Program-made: the position numbers and the translations under genes | Assembly: GCF_000278725.1 (NCBI RefSeq) | Contig: NZ_ALCA01000094.1 | Coordinates: 1 to 21,200, forward strand | Reading direction: 5' to 3' | Source of the DNA: Actinomyces sp. ICM47 | GTDB lineage: Bacteria > Actinomycetota > Actinomycetes > Actinomycetales > Actinomycetaceae | Length of the DNA: 21,200 nucleotides | The notes under the pieces: generated by a model | Seen by the model: only the letters and a program-made list of their open reading frames with translations | What the model was told of the DNA's origin: nothing | Databases searched by the model: none | In this document: positions 1 through 6,998 of the stretch, piece after piece | Position numbering within the stretch: position 1 is the first letter of the stretch | How the letters are laid out: each line of letters begins with the position of its first letter

Positions 1-56
1 TCCATGTGCGGCCGGGCGGCACCCAGGCAGGATATTCGCGAAGAGTCCCTCACTCG

Positions 57-1670
57 TCAGGAAGCATAGCCGACCCAGCGGCCCGAGGAATCGAAGGTCG
101 AGCGACGCCCGTCGACAACCTGCGTGCCAGTCACCATGGCACCGGAGCCACCCATGTAGTACCAGGAGCTACCCAAGCGCAGCCAGCCGGTGGCCATCGC
201 GCCGTTGGCGTCCATGTAGTACCAACTGCCATCGATCTGAACCCAGCCGGTAACCATCTGACCGCTGGTGCCCATGTAGTACCAGCTGCCGTCGACCTGG
301 ACCCAGCCGGTGACCATCTCACCGGTCGCGCCGACCCGATACCAGCTGCCGCCGCTATTCACCCAACCGTCGGTGACCATCGCGCCAGTCTGATCCACCC
401 AGTACCATTGGCCGCTACTGCTGACCCACGCCGAGGCCTCGGCGATGGGCGCGTCCGCGAAGTAGTACCAGGCACCGGTTCGCCCCTGCCACCAGCCGGT
501 TGTCGCTGCGGGGCGACCGCCCTTGAACCACCGGGCGCGCGGGGTCTGCGCGTCGTACTCGTGCCCCCACTGGGCGGTGGACACGTCATTGGAGGAGATG
601 CCGGTCGGGTCGAAGGTCGTCATCAGGGAGGGGATGCGCGCGCTCAGCCACAGTTCCTCCATGGGGACCCAGGTCGCCGAGCCGTGGATGACGGGATCGG
701 TGAGGCTGTCGGGACTCAGTTTTTCCGATCCGGTCTGCACGATCATGGAGGGACTCAGCGCCTCCATGAAGGGGGCGAAGTTGGAGCTGCGCTGGCCGTG
801 GTGGCCGGCCTTAAGCAGGTCGACGTGGCCAACGGCGCTGGCAACGCGCCCCTCGAAGCCGTTGTGCGTCACCCAGTCGGCCTCGGTGTCCATCAGGTCC
901 GAGGCCAGGAACGCGCTGTGCCCGTAGGCGCTGACCTTCGCGCCCCACCCCATGAGGTTCGCGTCCGTGGTTCCCTTCTTCTTGTAATTCTCTTCGGGGT
1001 CGAAGGGGATGATCTGGACATCCATGTCACCCAGTTGCACGTGCGTGTTATAGCCGTCGGCGTGCTGGATGAGCTGCGCTCCGTAGGTATTGTGCGCCCA
1101 CTTCGCGGCGTTGATCATGTTGTCGTAGATCCACTGGTTATCCCACAGCCCGTTCGGGTTCGTGATCCACTTGTCGGAGTATTCGGGGCTGAGGATCACC
1201 TTGGGGTGGAACTTTTTGATGATGTCGTCGGCGTTGTCGATGTGGTCGGAGTGAGCGTGCGTGCCCAGGTAGAACGCCAGGTTTGAGGAGGTGACGCCGT
1301 GGTCCGCCATATATCCGAGGACCCAGTCGGTGTCACCCTGCTCAGCCGGGGTAATTCCGAGGCGCTTCGGGTAGCGCGGGTCGGATCCATTGGGGGCACC
1401 AACGCCTTCGCCGCCGTCGATCATGCCGAAGACGCCGCGCGATTCAAGAAGGATCGCGTCAGCCGTGCCCGTCGTGGTAATGAAGTGGATACGGGTGGGG
1501 CCGTCACTGCCGGGGTAGCTGAGGATCGCGGCACTGACCTGGGTTTCGGATTTTGTGTCCTGAGAGTCGCTGGGGGCCGCGAACGAGGCCGGGGCGAGGC
1601 TTGCTGCAACAAGTCCTGACAGGGCGGTCATGCCGATAAAACGCTGCAATTTGCGGTGATAAATGTTCAC
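57..1670 (-). CDS. Secreted Pce-like metallo-beta-lactamase-fold hydrolase with six cell-wall-binding repeats
   Basis: A secreted surface enzyme, probably a phosphorylcholine esterase acting on choline-decorated cell-surface polymers. The start is taken as the GTG at 1670, not the GTG two codons upstream: AGGTG lies 5 bases before it and it aligns with the paralogue's ATG. This gives 537 residues. Residues 1-31 form a signal peptide (KLQR, hydrophobic core, cleavage after SFA). The MBL domain (about 50-355) carries the metal motif HAHSDH (His138, His140, Asp142, His143), Asp258 and the GHHG pair His290/His291. From memory, the stretches around HSDH, LWDN, LGDMDVQ, GHVDLLK and SPSMIVQT follow the pattern of pneumococcal Pce/CbpE, which has the same order of catalytic domain then choline-binding repeats. 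About six GW-x-WYY-x-GAM repeats (392-518) and a GRWVGYAS cap end the protein. Fold and secretion are clear; the substrate is inferred. Confidence 0.85.
   Translation of the reverse strand: MNIYHRKLQRFIGMTALSGLVAASLAPASFAAPSDSQDTKSETQVSAAILSYPGSDGPTRIHFITTTGTADAILLESRGVFGMIDGGEGVGAPNGSDPRYPKRLGITPAEQGDTDWVLGYMADHGVTSSNLAFYLGTHAHSDHIDNADDIIKKFHPKVILSPEYSDKWITNPNGLWDNQWIYDNMINAAKWAHNTYGAQLIQHADGYNTHVQLGDMDVQIIPFDPEENYKKKGTTDANLMGWGAKVSAYGHSAFLASDLMDTEADWVTHNGFEGRVASAVGHVDLLKAGHHGQRSSNFAPFMEALSPSMIVQTGSEKLSPDSLTDPVIHGSATWVPMEELWLSARIPSLMTTFDPTGISSNDVSTAQWGHEYDAQTPRARWFKGGRPAATTGWWQGRTGAWYYFADAPIAEASAWVSSSGQWYWVDQTGAMVTDGWVNSGGSWYRVGATGEMVTGWVQVDGSWYYMGTSGQMVTGWVQIDGSWYYMDANGAMATGWLRLGSSWYYMGGSGAMVTGTQVVDGRRSTFDSSGRWVGYAS
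117..497 (-). repeat. Six cell-wall-binding repeat units coded in the first Pce-like gene
   Basis: About 60-base in-frame units each encode a 20-residue module of the type GWVQVDGSWYYMGTSGQMVT, with conserved Trp and Tyr pairs and a Gly-Ala-Met turn. This matches the choline-binding / cell-wall-binding repeat family. The first two units are the most divergent and the last three are nearly alike, as expected for recent unit gain at the 3' side. Confidence 0.85.
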
Positions 1671-1714
1671 GCGCACACCTTGAAGACGTGTTTAGACCAA
1701 AAGTTGACCACCTC

Positions 1715-1749
1715 AATCTACACCCGTTGGTACATTACTGACAAATCAT
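1715..1749 (-). promoter_or_regulatory. Putative promoter of the first Pce-like gene
   Basis: Read on the minus strand, TTGTCA (1739-1744) and TAGATT (1715-1720) are separated by 18 bases, about 45 bases upstream of the GTG start. The paralogue has the same elements at the same spacing (TTGTTA-18-TAGGTT), together with the flanking ATGATTTGT and GGGT blocks. This conservation across the duplication supports the call. The promoter is predicted, not mapped. Confidence 0.55.
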
Positions 1750-1761
1750 TGGTTGCATGAC

Positions 1762-1801
1762 AGCGCTGCCCGACCGCTTCCAGGTACGGACGGGCAGCGC
1801 T
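1762..1801 (-). terminator. Hairpin terminator after the second Pce-like gene
   Basis: A perfect 11-base inverted repeat (AGCGCTGCCCG ... CGGGCAGCGCT) with an 18-base loop lies 34 bases past the stop of the 1836-3866 gene and just before the promoter of the next one. No T-run follows on the minus strand, so it may be a GC-rich U-poor terminator of the kind common in Actinobacteria. Confidence 0.6.
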
Positions 1802-1835
1802 CAGTCAGTGTGCTTGCAATGAGTTTTCGGCAGAA

Positions 1836-3866
1836 TTACGAGGCGTATCCGATCCAGCGACCCGAGGAGGAGAACATCGAGGCGCGCCCATCGACGGGCA
1901 CCGTGCCAGTCACCATGGCGCCAGTTGCGTCCATGTAGTACCAGCCGCCGCTTTCGTTGACCCAGCCGGTGCTCATCGCACCGTTTCTACCCATGTAGTA
2001 CCAGTTACTTCCGGAGTTCAACCAGCCGGTGTGCATGACACCCGAGGCGGAGGAGAAGTACCAGGAGGAGCCATCCTGGAACCATCCGGTGGTCATTGCG
2101 CCGTTGCTAGAGAGGTAGTACCAGTCTCCGCCGCTACGCAGCCACCCCGTTACCATAGCTCCACTGCCTGACAGGTAGTACCAGGCCCCGTCACTGTGCA
2201 GCCACCCGGTGGACATGGCTCCGGAGGATCCAAGGTAGTACCAGCGATCATCGATGCAAACCCAGCCCGTGCGCATCGCGCCCGTGTGCGGATCCATGTA
2301 ATACCAGGTGCCGTGATCGAGCAGCCATCCGGCGGTCATTCGTCCGTTGCTCAGGTAGTACCAGGAGCCGGATTTCCACATCCAGCCGCTTCCGGCGAGA
2401 TGGCCGGAAGCCTCAATGTAGTACCAGTCAGTTCCGTCATGAATCCACTCGGAGCTTGCCATCGCGCCAGTGACACCCATCCAGTACCAGGAACCACGGT
2501 CGTACACCCACGCCGAAGCTTCGGCAGAGGGTTTGCCTGCGAAGTAGTACCAGTATCCGGAGCGCCCTTGCCACCATCCGGTCGTCGCCGAGGGGCGCGC
2601 CCCCTTGAACCACCAGGCGCGCGGAGTGACCCCGCCATATTCATGCCCCCAGGACGCGGCAGAGAGGTCGTTGTAGGAAATTCCGGAGGAGGTGAAGGTG
2701 GCGACGATAGCGGGGATAGAACCCGCCGACCACAGATCCAGGGTCGGTGCCCACGACGCATCCCCATGAATAACGCTGTCCGTGAGGCTGTCGGGAGTGA
2801 ACCACTTGGGACCCGTCTGGACGATCATGGAGGGGCTGAGTGCCTCCATGAATGGCGGGAAGTTCGAACTCGCCATTCCATGGTGCCCGGCTTTCAGCAG
2901 GTCAACGTGCCCGACGATGGGGGCGATGCGGTCCTCATAGCCGCCGCGAGCCTCGAGGTCCGCAGCCAGGTACGCGGAGTGACCGAACGCGGTCACCTTC
3001 GCGGTGTAGGCGATCAGATTTGCGTCGCGGACGCCGACTTTCTTGTAGTTTTCGTCCGGGTCCACGGGGATCAGTTGGACATCCATGTCGCCCAGCTGGA
3101 TGTGCGTGTCGTCGTCGTTGACGTGCTGAATGATGGTTGCACCGTACGCGGATGCGGCCCACCGCGCGGCGGTCATCATGTTGTCGTAGCACCACTGGTT
3201 GTCCCACAGACGTGACTTGTCGGTGATCCAGTCATCGGAGTATTCGGGGGTTAGGATCGCCTGGGGATGAAACGCGTAGATGATGTCGTCTGCGTTGTCG
3301 ATATGGTCGGAGTGCGCGTGCGTGCCCAGGTAGAACGCCAGGTTTGATGAGGTGACGCCGTTGCGCCTCAGATAGCCGAGGACCCAGTCGGTGTCGCCCT
3401 TGGCCGCGCCTTCGATTCCGTCCCGCCACGGGTAGCGCGGGTCGGAGCCGTCGGGCGCACCGACGCCTTCGCCGCCGTCGATCATGGCGAAGACGCCGCG
3501 CGATTCGAGGAGGATCGCATCCGCTGCCCCCGCCGTTGAGAGGATATGAATGCGTGTCGGCCCGCTCGTGCCGGGGAACGTCAGGACCTGAGCACTCCCC
3601 CTTTCCTCCGCCCTCTCCTCGGACGAGGCCGTGGCCTCCTCAGCAGAATCAGCGTCGCGGGCGCTCGCCTGGTCTACGGCAGCAGAGCCACTCTGGGCTT
3701 CCTCTTCGGATCTTGACACCTGCGAGTCGGTAATGCTGGAGCCGCTCTGCGCCCCCTGCTCGTCGACAGGGGCCGCGAGGGCGGCCGGGGCAAGAAAAGT
3801 GGCAACGATTCCTGACACTACGGTCAGTCCGAGTCGCTGCCACAGATGACCGTGGCGAAGATTCAT
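1836..3866 (-). CDS. Secreted Pce-like metallo-beta-lactamase-fold hydrolase with eleven cell-wall-binding repeats
   Basis: Paralogue of the preceding entry, 676 residues from the ATG at 3866. AGGTG lies 5 bases upstream of that ATG, and the frame extending 19 codons further upstream lacks this signal. Residues 1-31 are a signal peptide ending AALA. Residues 32-93 are an acidic, Ser/Ala-rich linker much longer than in the paralogue. The MBL domain (about 94-400) has HAHSDH (His183, His185, Asp187, His188), Asp303 and GHHG (His328/His329). Eleven aromatic 20-residue repeats (about 430-653) and the cap GRWIGYAS follow. The likely role is hydrolysis of phosphocholine or a similar group on surface glycopolymers, with the repeats anchoring the enzyme to the same ligand. 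It has its own promoter just beyond mobA, so the pair is probably two separate transcription units. Confidence 0.85.
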   Translation of the reverse strand: MNLRHGHLWQRLGLTVVSGIVATFLAPAALAAPVDEQGAQSGSSITDSQVSRSEEEAQSGSAAVDQASARDADSAEEATASSEERAEERGSAQVLTFPGTSGPTRIHILSTAGAADAILLESRGVFAMIDGGEGVGAPDGSDPRYPWRDGIEGAAKGDTDWVLGYLRRNGVTSSNLAFYLGTHAHSDHIDNADDIIYAFHPQAILTPEYSDDWITDKSRLWDNQWCYDNMMTAARWAASAYGATIIQHVNDDDTHIQLGDMDVQLIPVDPDENYKKVGVRDANLIAYTAKVTAFGHSAYLAADLEARGGYEDRIAPIVGHVDLLKAGHHGMASSNFPPFMEALSPSMIVQTGPKWFTPDSLTDSVIHGDASWAPTLDLWSAGSIPAIVATFTSSGISYNDLSAASWGHEYGGVTPRAWWFKGARPSATTGWWQGRSGYWYYFAGKPSAEASAWVYDRGSWYWMGVTGAMASSEWIHDGTDWYYIEASGHLAGSGWMWKSGSWYYLSNGRMTAGWLLDHGTWYYMDPHTGAMRTGWVCIDDRWYYLGSSGAMSTGWLHSDGAWYYLSGSGAMVTGWLRSGGDWYYLSSNGAMTTGWFQDGSSWYFSSASGVMHTGWLNSGSNWYYMGRNGAMSTGWVNESGGWYYMDATGAMVTGTVPVDGRASMFSSSGRWIGYAS
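1908..2579 (-). repeat. Eleven cell-wall-binding repeat units coded in the second Pce-like gene
   Basis: The in-frame units have a period of about 60 bases and encode modules such as GWLHSDGAWYYLSGSGAMVT. Two units depart from the pattern: one is a residue short (SNGRMTA) and one a residue long (DPHTGAMRT). The array has five more units than in the neighbouring paralogue. Confidence 0.85.
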
Positions 3867-3910
3867 GAGCGCACCTGGATGGGATGAGAGACCTTGACAC
3901 TTACTCTCTA

Positions 3911-3945
3911 AACCTATACCCACTCAGGCGTTACTAACAAATCAT
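3911..3945 (-). promoter_or_regulatory. Putative promoter of the second Pce-like gene
   Basis: On the minus strand TTGTTA (3935-3940) and TAGGTT (3911-3916) are 18 bases apart, about 45 bases from the ATG. The -35 begins a few bases beyond the mobA stop codon, so the upstream edge of the promoter touches the end of mobA. The block is shared with the paralogue's promoter. Confidence 0.55.
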
Positions 3946-4592
3946 CAGCTGAGGCGAGACTCCCACCAAGCCAGGTCCTCGGGCGTATCGACGTCCCGGC
4001 AGACGTCGGCGCTCACATCCACCCGCTCGAGCGCCAGGGCGCGCAAAACCCGGCGCACCCCCATACCGCGAACGCTCCCATGACGCGCCACGGCCTCGTC
4101 GATAGCGCGGCGCAGCGCCCCGACACGGTAGACACCCATGAGGTACTGGTCGAATGGCTCGGGATCGCCGCCGCGCAGGATGCGCCCGTCGCACGCGATA
4201 CCCAGGGGTTCGGCCAGGAGGCAGCTCAGAATGTCCGCAATGCCGGGGCAGTCCACGGACACGACGATCACCCAGCAATCCGCACCCACGGACAGCGCTG
4301 CTAGGCCCGCGTCGATCCCCGCCAGAGGACCACCGCCCGGTGGATCCTCAAAGGCGCGCGTCACACCAGTGGGGACGCGCACAGAAGGCGGAACGATAGC
4401 AACAACGCCAGCGCCAGCAACTTCACCCAGAGCACAGCACACGCGGTCGACGAGTCGCACTCCACCGAACACAAGGTCCGGCTTCGAGACGCCTCCCAGG
4501 CGCTCACCGCCCCCACCGCCAACAACCATCGCCGCCAGACGCGTTCGCGGCACGCCCACGCCACACGACGAACCTACGCCACTCACTCCCAC
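3945..4592 (-). CDS. mobA: Molybdenum cofactor guanylyltransferase (MobA-like)
   Basis: Transfers GMP from GTP to Mo-molybdopterin, giving the MGD form of the cofactor that NarG requires. The protein is 215 residues, slightly longer than typical MobA. The nucleotidyltransferase loop GGGGGERLGG with its following Lys (residues 25-37), the DPPGGGPLAG motif (83-92), the metal-site region VSVDCPG (111-117) and a C-terminal DVDTPEDL are all visible in family order. The first loop is more glycine-rich than the usual LAGGxSxRMG, so activity on another nucleotide cannot be fully excluded. It overlaps the end of moeB by 10 bases with a GTG start. A second GTG at 4586 would give a tight GTGA overlap and is an equally good start. 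It is the last gene of the moaE-moeB-mobA run. Confidence 0.85.
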   Translation of the reverse strand: MGVSGVGSSCGVGVPRTRLAAMVVGGGGGERLGGVSKPDLVFGGVRLVDRVCCALGEVAGAGVVAIVPPSVRVPTGVTRAFEDPPGGGPLAGIDAGLAALSVGADCWVIVVSVDCPGIADILSCLLAEPLGIACDGRILRGGDPEPFDQYLMGVYRVGALRRAIDEAVARHGSVRGMGVRRVLRALALERVDVSADVCRDVDTPEDLAWWESRLS

Positions 4593-5407
4593 GGCGCGAA
4601 GGTCAGCACGTCCGTGCGCTGCGTCGTCGCGTCCACCATCAGGACGCGACCGATGAGAGGCTCACCGAAGCCCACCAGCATCTTGATGGCCTCGGTCGCC
4701 ATGGCGGTGCCCGCCTGGCCGACGACCGGCCCCAGAACACCCACCTGAGTCGAGGCCGGGGTCGTTCCCGGGGCAGGCTGCACCGGGTGCAGGCTCCGCA
4801 GCGTCAGGGACGGCACGGGAGCAGGAGCCGCGGACCAGAAGACGCTAACCTGATAGGCCATGCGCACGACCGTCCCCCACACGAGGGGCACGCCCGAATC
4901 CGCGCAGTAGTCCGCCACCAGATACTTCGCGTCGAAATTATCCGTGCACTCCACGATCAAATCCCACTCGTGGCCATGCTCGTCCAGCCACTGACGCGTC
5001 ACATGCCCAAAGCGCTCGAATTGAACCGACGAGTTGAGTCCACTGAGATGACGCACGGCTGAATTCGGCTTCGGAACCCCCACGTCACCCTCGCCATGCA
5101 ACAGCTGACGCTGCAGGTTCGACACCTCGACGACGTCGGAGTCACAGATGCCAATCGTACCGATGCCCGCCGCCGTCAGATACAGCAGGACGGGCGAACC
5201 CAGGCCTCCCGCACCCACGACAAGCACACGAGAAGCGGCCAAGCGCGCCTGGCCCGCCTCGCCGATACCTGATACCAGCCAATTACGCCGGAAACGTTCC
5301 AGTGCCGGATCCCCGGCCTCGTACCTCACAGGCGCACAGTGCAGCGGAACCGCGACAGAACGCCCCGAGACCGCAGCATCACGCGCGTACGGATCACCGA
5401 TCGTCAT
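4583..5407 (-). CDS. moeB: Molybdopterin-synthase adenylyltransferase (ThiF/MoeB family)
   Basis: Adenylylates the C-terminal glycine of MoaD so that it can receive sulfur. The protein is 274 residues. The N-terminal region (35-50) has the typical RF-RNWLVSGIGEAGQ form. The ATP loop GAGGLGSP is at 65-72, the acidic pair CDSD at 88-91, the NLQRQ arginine finger at 97-101, and ECTDNFDAKYLV at 153-164. The two CxxC zinc pairs of E. coli MoeB are absent: only four isolated cysteines exist (24, 88, 154, 168), and the usual C-terminal cysteine before GVLGP is replaced by PASTQ. No rhodanese domain is fused. It starts 3 bases after the moaE stop with a weak ribosome binding site, suggesting translational coupling. 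The reaction is inferred from family and position. Confidence 0.87.
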   Translation of the reverse strand: MTIGDPYARDAAVSGRSVAVPLHCAPVRYEAGDPALERFRRNWLVSGIGEAGQARLAASRVLVVGAGGLGSPVLLYLTAAGIGTIGICDSDVVEVSNLQRQLLHGEGDVGVPKPNSAVRHLSGLNSSVQFERFGHVTRQWLDEHGHEWDLIVECTDNFDAKYLVADYCADSGVPLVWGTVVRMAYQVSVFWSAAPAPVPSLTLRSLHPVQPAPGTTPASTQVGVLGPVVGQAGTAMATEAIKMLVGFGEPLIGRVLMVDATTQRTDVLTFAPWE

Positions 5408-5410
5408 CGC

Positions 5411-5830
5411 TTACAAACCCGACCAATTATGAGAACCGTCACTGAGCTCCTGCTTCTTCCAGATCGGCAGCTTCGCCTTGACGTCCTCGACAATGCCCTC
5501 CACCGCACGGAAGGCCTGCGCGCGGTGCTCGGCGGCCACCGCCACGACCATCGCATCCTCGCCAATTTCGAGGTGACCGACACGGTGCCACGCAACAATG
5601 CGATGCACCCCGGGGCGATCCGCGAACTCGGAGACAATCTCGCGCAAAATCTGAGGCGACGACGGATGCGACGAATACTCGATCGCTTCCACACTCTCTC
5701 CCCCGTCGTGGTTGCGCACGACGCCGATAAAAGACGCCACCGCGCCGCACGTGTCGCGGCGCGCGCTATCGATCAGTGAACTCGAGTCGAGAGGGTCATC
5801 AGTAATACCTGTTGCAATCTCTGCTGACAT
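5411..5830 (-). CDS. moaE: Molybdopterin synthase catalytic subunit MoaE
   Basis: Large subunit of molybdopterin synthase. With thiocarboxylated MoaD it converts cyclic pyranopterin monophosphate to molybdopterin. The ATG at 5830 is preferred because GGAGG sits 5 bases upstream; a TTG at 5842 in the same frame overlaps that site and is unlikely. The product is 139 residues, the usual size. Visible signatures are GAVASFIGVVRNHDGG, IEYSSHP, HRVGHLEIGE, the AEHR region, and KAKLPIWKKQE with the lysines expected at the active site. It is first in a tight run with moeB and mobA, and its partner MoaD is coded by the fused gene just upstream. Confidence 0.95.
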   Translation of the reverse strand: MSAEIATGITDDPLDSSSLIDSARRDTCGAVASFIGVVRNHDGGESVEAIEYSSHPSSPQILREIVSEFADRPGVHRIVAWHRVGHLEIGEDAMVVAVAAEHRAQAFRAVEGIVEDVKAKLPIWKKQELSDGSHNWSGL

Positions 5831-5835
5831 GAGAT

Positions 5836-5840
5836 CCTCC
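5836..5840 (-). promoter_or_regulatory. Start-deciding ribosome binding site of moaE
   Basis: GGAGG on the minus strand lies 5 bases before the ATG at 5830. It excludes the longer TTG start whose codons would run through it. Confidence 0.8.
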
Positions 5841-5875
5841 AAAAACGGGAGATAGTTACTTTTATTTTACACAGA

Positions 5876-5908
5876 ATCGGCCAGGACTTTATAAAACTCC
5901 TGGCCGAT
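5876..5908 (-). terminator. Hairpin between the HTH-MoaD gene and moaE
   Basis: A perfect 11-base inverted repeat (ATCGGCCAGGA ... TCCTGGCCGAT) with an 11-base AT-rich loop starts 23 bases after the stop of the fusion gene. On the minus strand it is followed by TTCTGTGTAAAATAAAAG, AT-rich but not a clean T-run. It could terminate or attenuate transcription into moaE. A TAAAAT box at 5864-5869 just beyond it may be a separate moaE -10, though no good -35 is visible. Confidence 0.6.
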
Positions 5909-5930
5909 CCACACAAATGACTCGAAACTC

Positions 5931-6923
5931 TCACCCACCGGCAAAAGGCGGCAGCACGTCGACGCGCACTCCGGGCATGAGTTCGGTATCCAAACGAGCC
6001 GAACGCTCGTTCACCAGGAAGCTCGACACATCGAGGATGCGGCCCAGAGCCGGGTTCTCCTCGCCGAGGTGCGCGATCAGCTCACCGAGCGTCGCAGGCG
6101 TCTCTGTGGCGGGTAGCTCGCACATATAGCCGCCAGCGGCCTCCGCCGCGCCACCGAAGAAGTGCACGGTCGTCGACAGTGGTTTCGGATTCGGCTCATT
6201 GACCGGACGGAGATACACCGTCAGACGCAGCGGGTTCATCGGGTCAACCTCCACCGACCAGCTCGCCACACCCGTCGCCGTGCGCTCAAAAATGCGCTCG
6301 ACGATGCCACGGCGCAGCTCGAGGGCCAGATCATCGGGGGCACCGGGTTCCGTGAACGGGCAGGCCGTCAACACGACCGCCATTGGATCGCTCTCGTGCG
6401 GCACCGACGCAAAACCCATCGCGTTCATGAACAGACGCACCTTACCCAGGTGTCCCGCGATGTTGAAGGTGTCGCGCGCGACGCGGCGGGTAGCATGGCT
6501 ATGATCCGGCACCGACATGGTCTCCAGTGCGGCGTCCGCCCAGCGCGCGCCGATTTCGCGCACCGAAGCCGCCGGATCCACAGCGTCCGCGCGCAACCAC
6601 GCCAGCAGCGATGAAGTCAGCTGGTGGAGCATCTGCGCCGCAAACGACGGGTCGGCGGGGGTCGTCGTCGAATAGCCGAGCGCCGGACGACCGCGCCCCG
6701 ACGAGGGAAGCTGCCGCTTCTCCACAAGGCCCACGCCAAACAAGCCCTCCAGGGTTTCGCGCACACTCGACACGTGCAGGCCGGCCTCCTGAGCTAGCTC
6801 GGCGACAGTCACGGGTGCCGCGTGCTGCGAAATGCGCTCCAACAGCGCGTGCTGGGCGGGCGTCAGGGCAGCCATCGCCTCAAGCGTTTCTGCCAGCGTC
6901 CGAGAATGGGAGGTGTCAGTCAT
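5931..6923 (-). CDS. HTH transcriptional regulator fused to a C-terminal MoaD sulfur carrier
   Basis: A 330-residue fusion. Residues about 15-75 form a winged-helix domain (TPAQHALLERISQHAAPVTV, then AELAQEAGLHVSSVRETLEG and a GRGRP wing). Residues about 92-240 resemble the effector half of ArsR-type predicted regulators (COG2345-like), including the ACPF motif at 187-190. Residues 251-330 are a complete MoaD/ThiS ubiquitin-like domain: VHFFGGAAEAAG, an LGELIAHL helix, FLVNERSARLD, and VDVLPPFAGG, with Gly329-Gly330 as the very last residues as required for adenylylation and thiocarboxylation. No other MoaD is present in the window, so this is probably the working small subunit of molybdopterin synthase as well as a regulator. 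AGAGG lies about 8 bases before the ATG at 6923. It sits between nar and moaE. The dual role is inferred. Confidence 0.85.
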   Translation of the reverse strand: MTDTSHSRTLAETLEAMAALTPAQHALLERISQHAAPVTVAELAQEAGLHVSSVRETLEGLFGVGLVEKRQLPSSGRGRPALGYSTTTPADPSFAAQMLHQLTSSLLAWLRADAVDPAASVREIGARWADAALETMSVPDHSHATRRVARDTFNIAGHLGKVRLFMNAMGFASVPHESDPMAVVLTACPFTEPGAPDDLALELRRGIVERIFERTATGVASWSVEVDPMNPLRLTVYLRPVNEPNPKPLSTTVHFFGGAAEAAGGYMCELPATETPATLGELIAHLGEENPALGRILDVSSFLVNERSARLDTELMPGVRVDVLPPFAGG

Positions 6924-6949
6924 GCCTATCCTCTCTCTCCCTTTTAATC

Positions 6950-6963
6950 AGCGGAAATCCGCT
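6950..6963. promoter_or_regulatory. Short dyad in the leader of the HTH-MoaD gene
   Basis: AGCGGA-AA-TCCGCT is a perfect 6-base inverted repeat around an AA centre, about 27 bases upstream of the ATG at 6923. It could be an operator or a small leader hairpin. Confidence 0.3.
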
Positions 6964-6998
6964 CTGCGTGAATCTCCGTACGGCATTAGCGGCATTAC

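Noticed and set aside
117..497. Periodic 60-base DNA repeats that could look like a CRISPR or a VNTR
   Set aside because: The units are in frame, have no spacers, and code aromatic cell-wall-binding modules.
3867..3923. A 19-codon longer start for the second Pce-like gene
   Set aside because: It would put a polar stretch before the signal peptide, lacks a ribosome binding site, and overlaps the predicted promoter -10 region.
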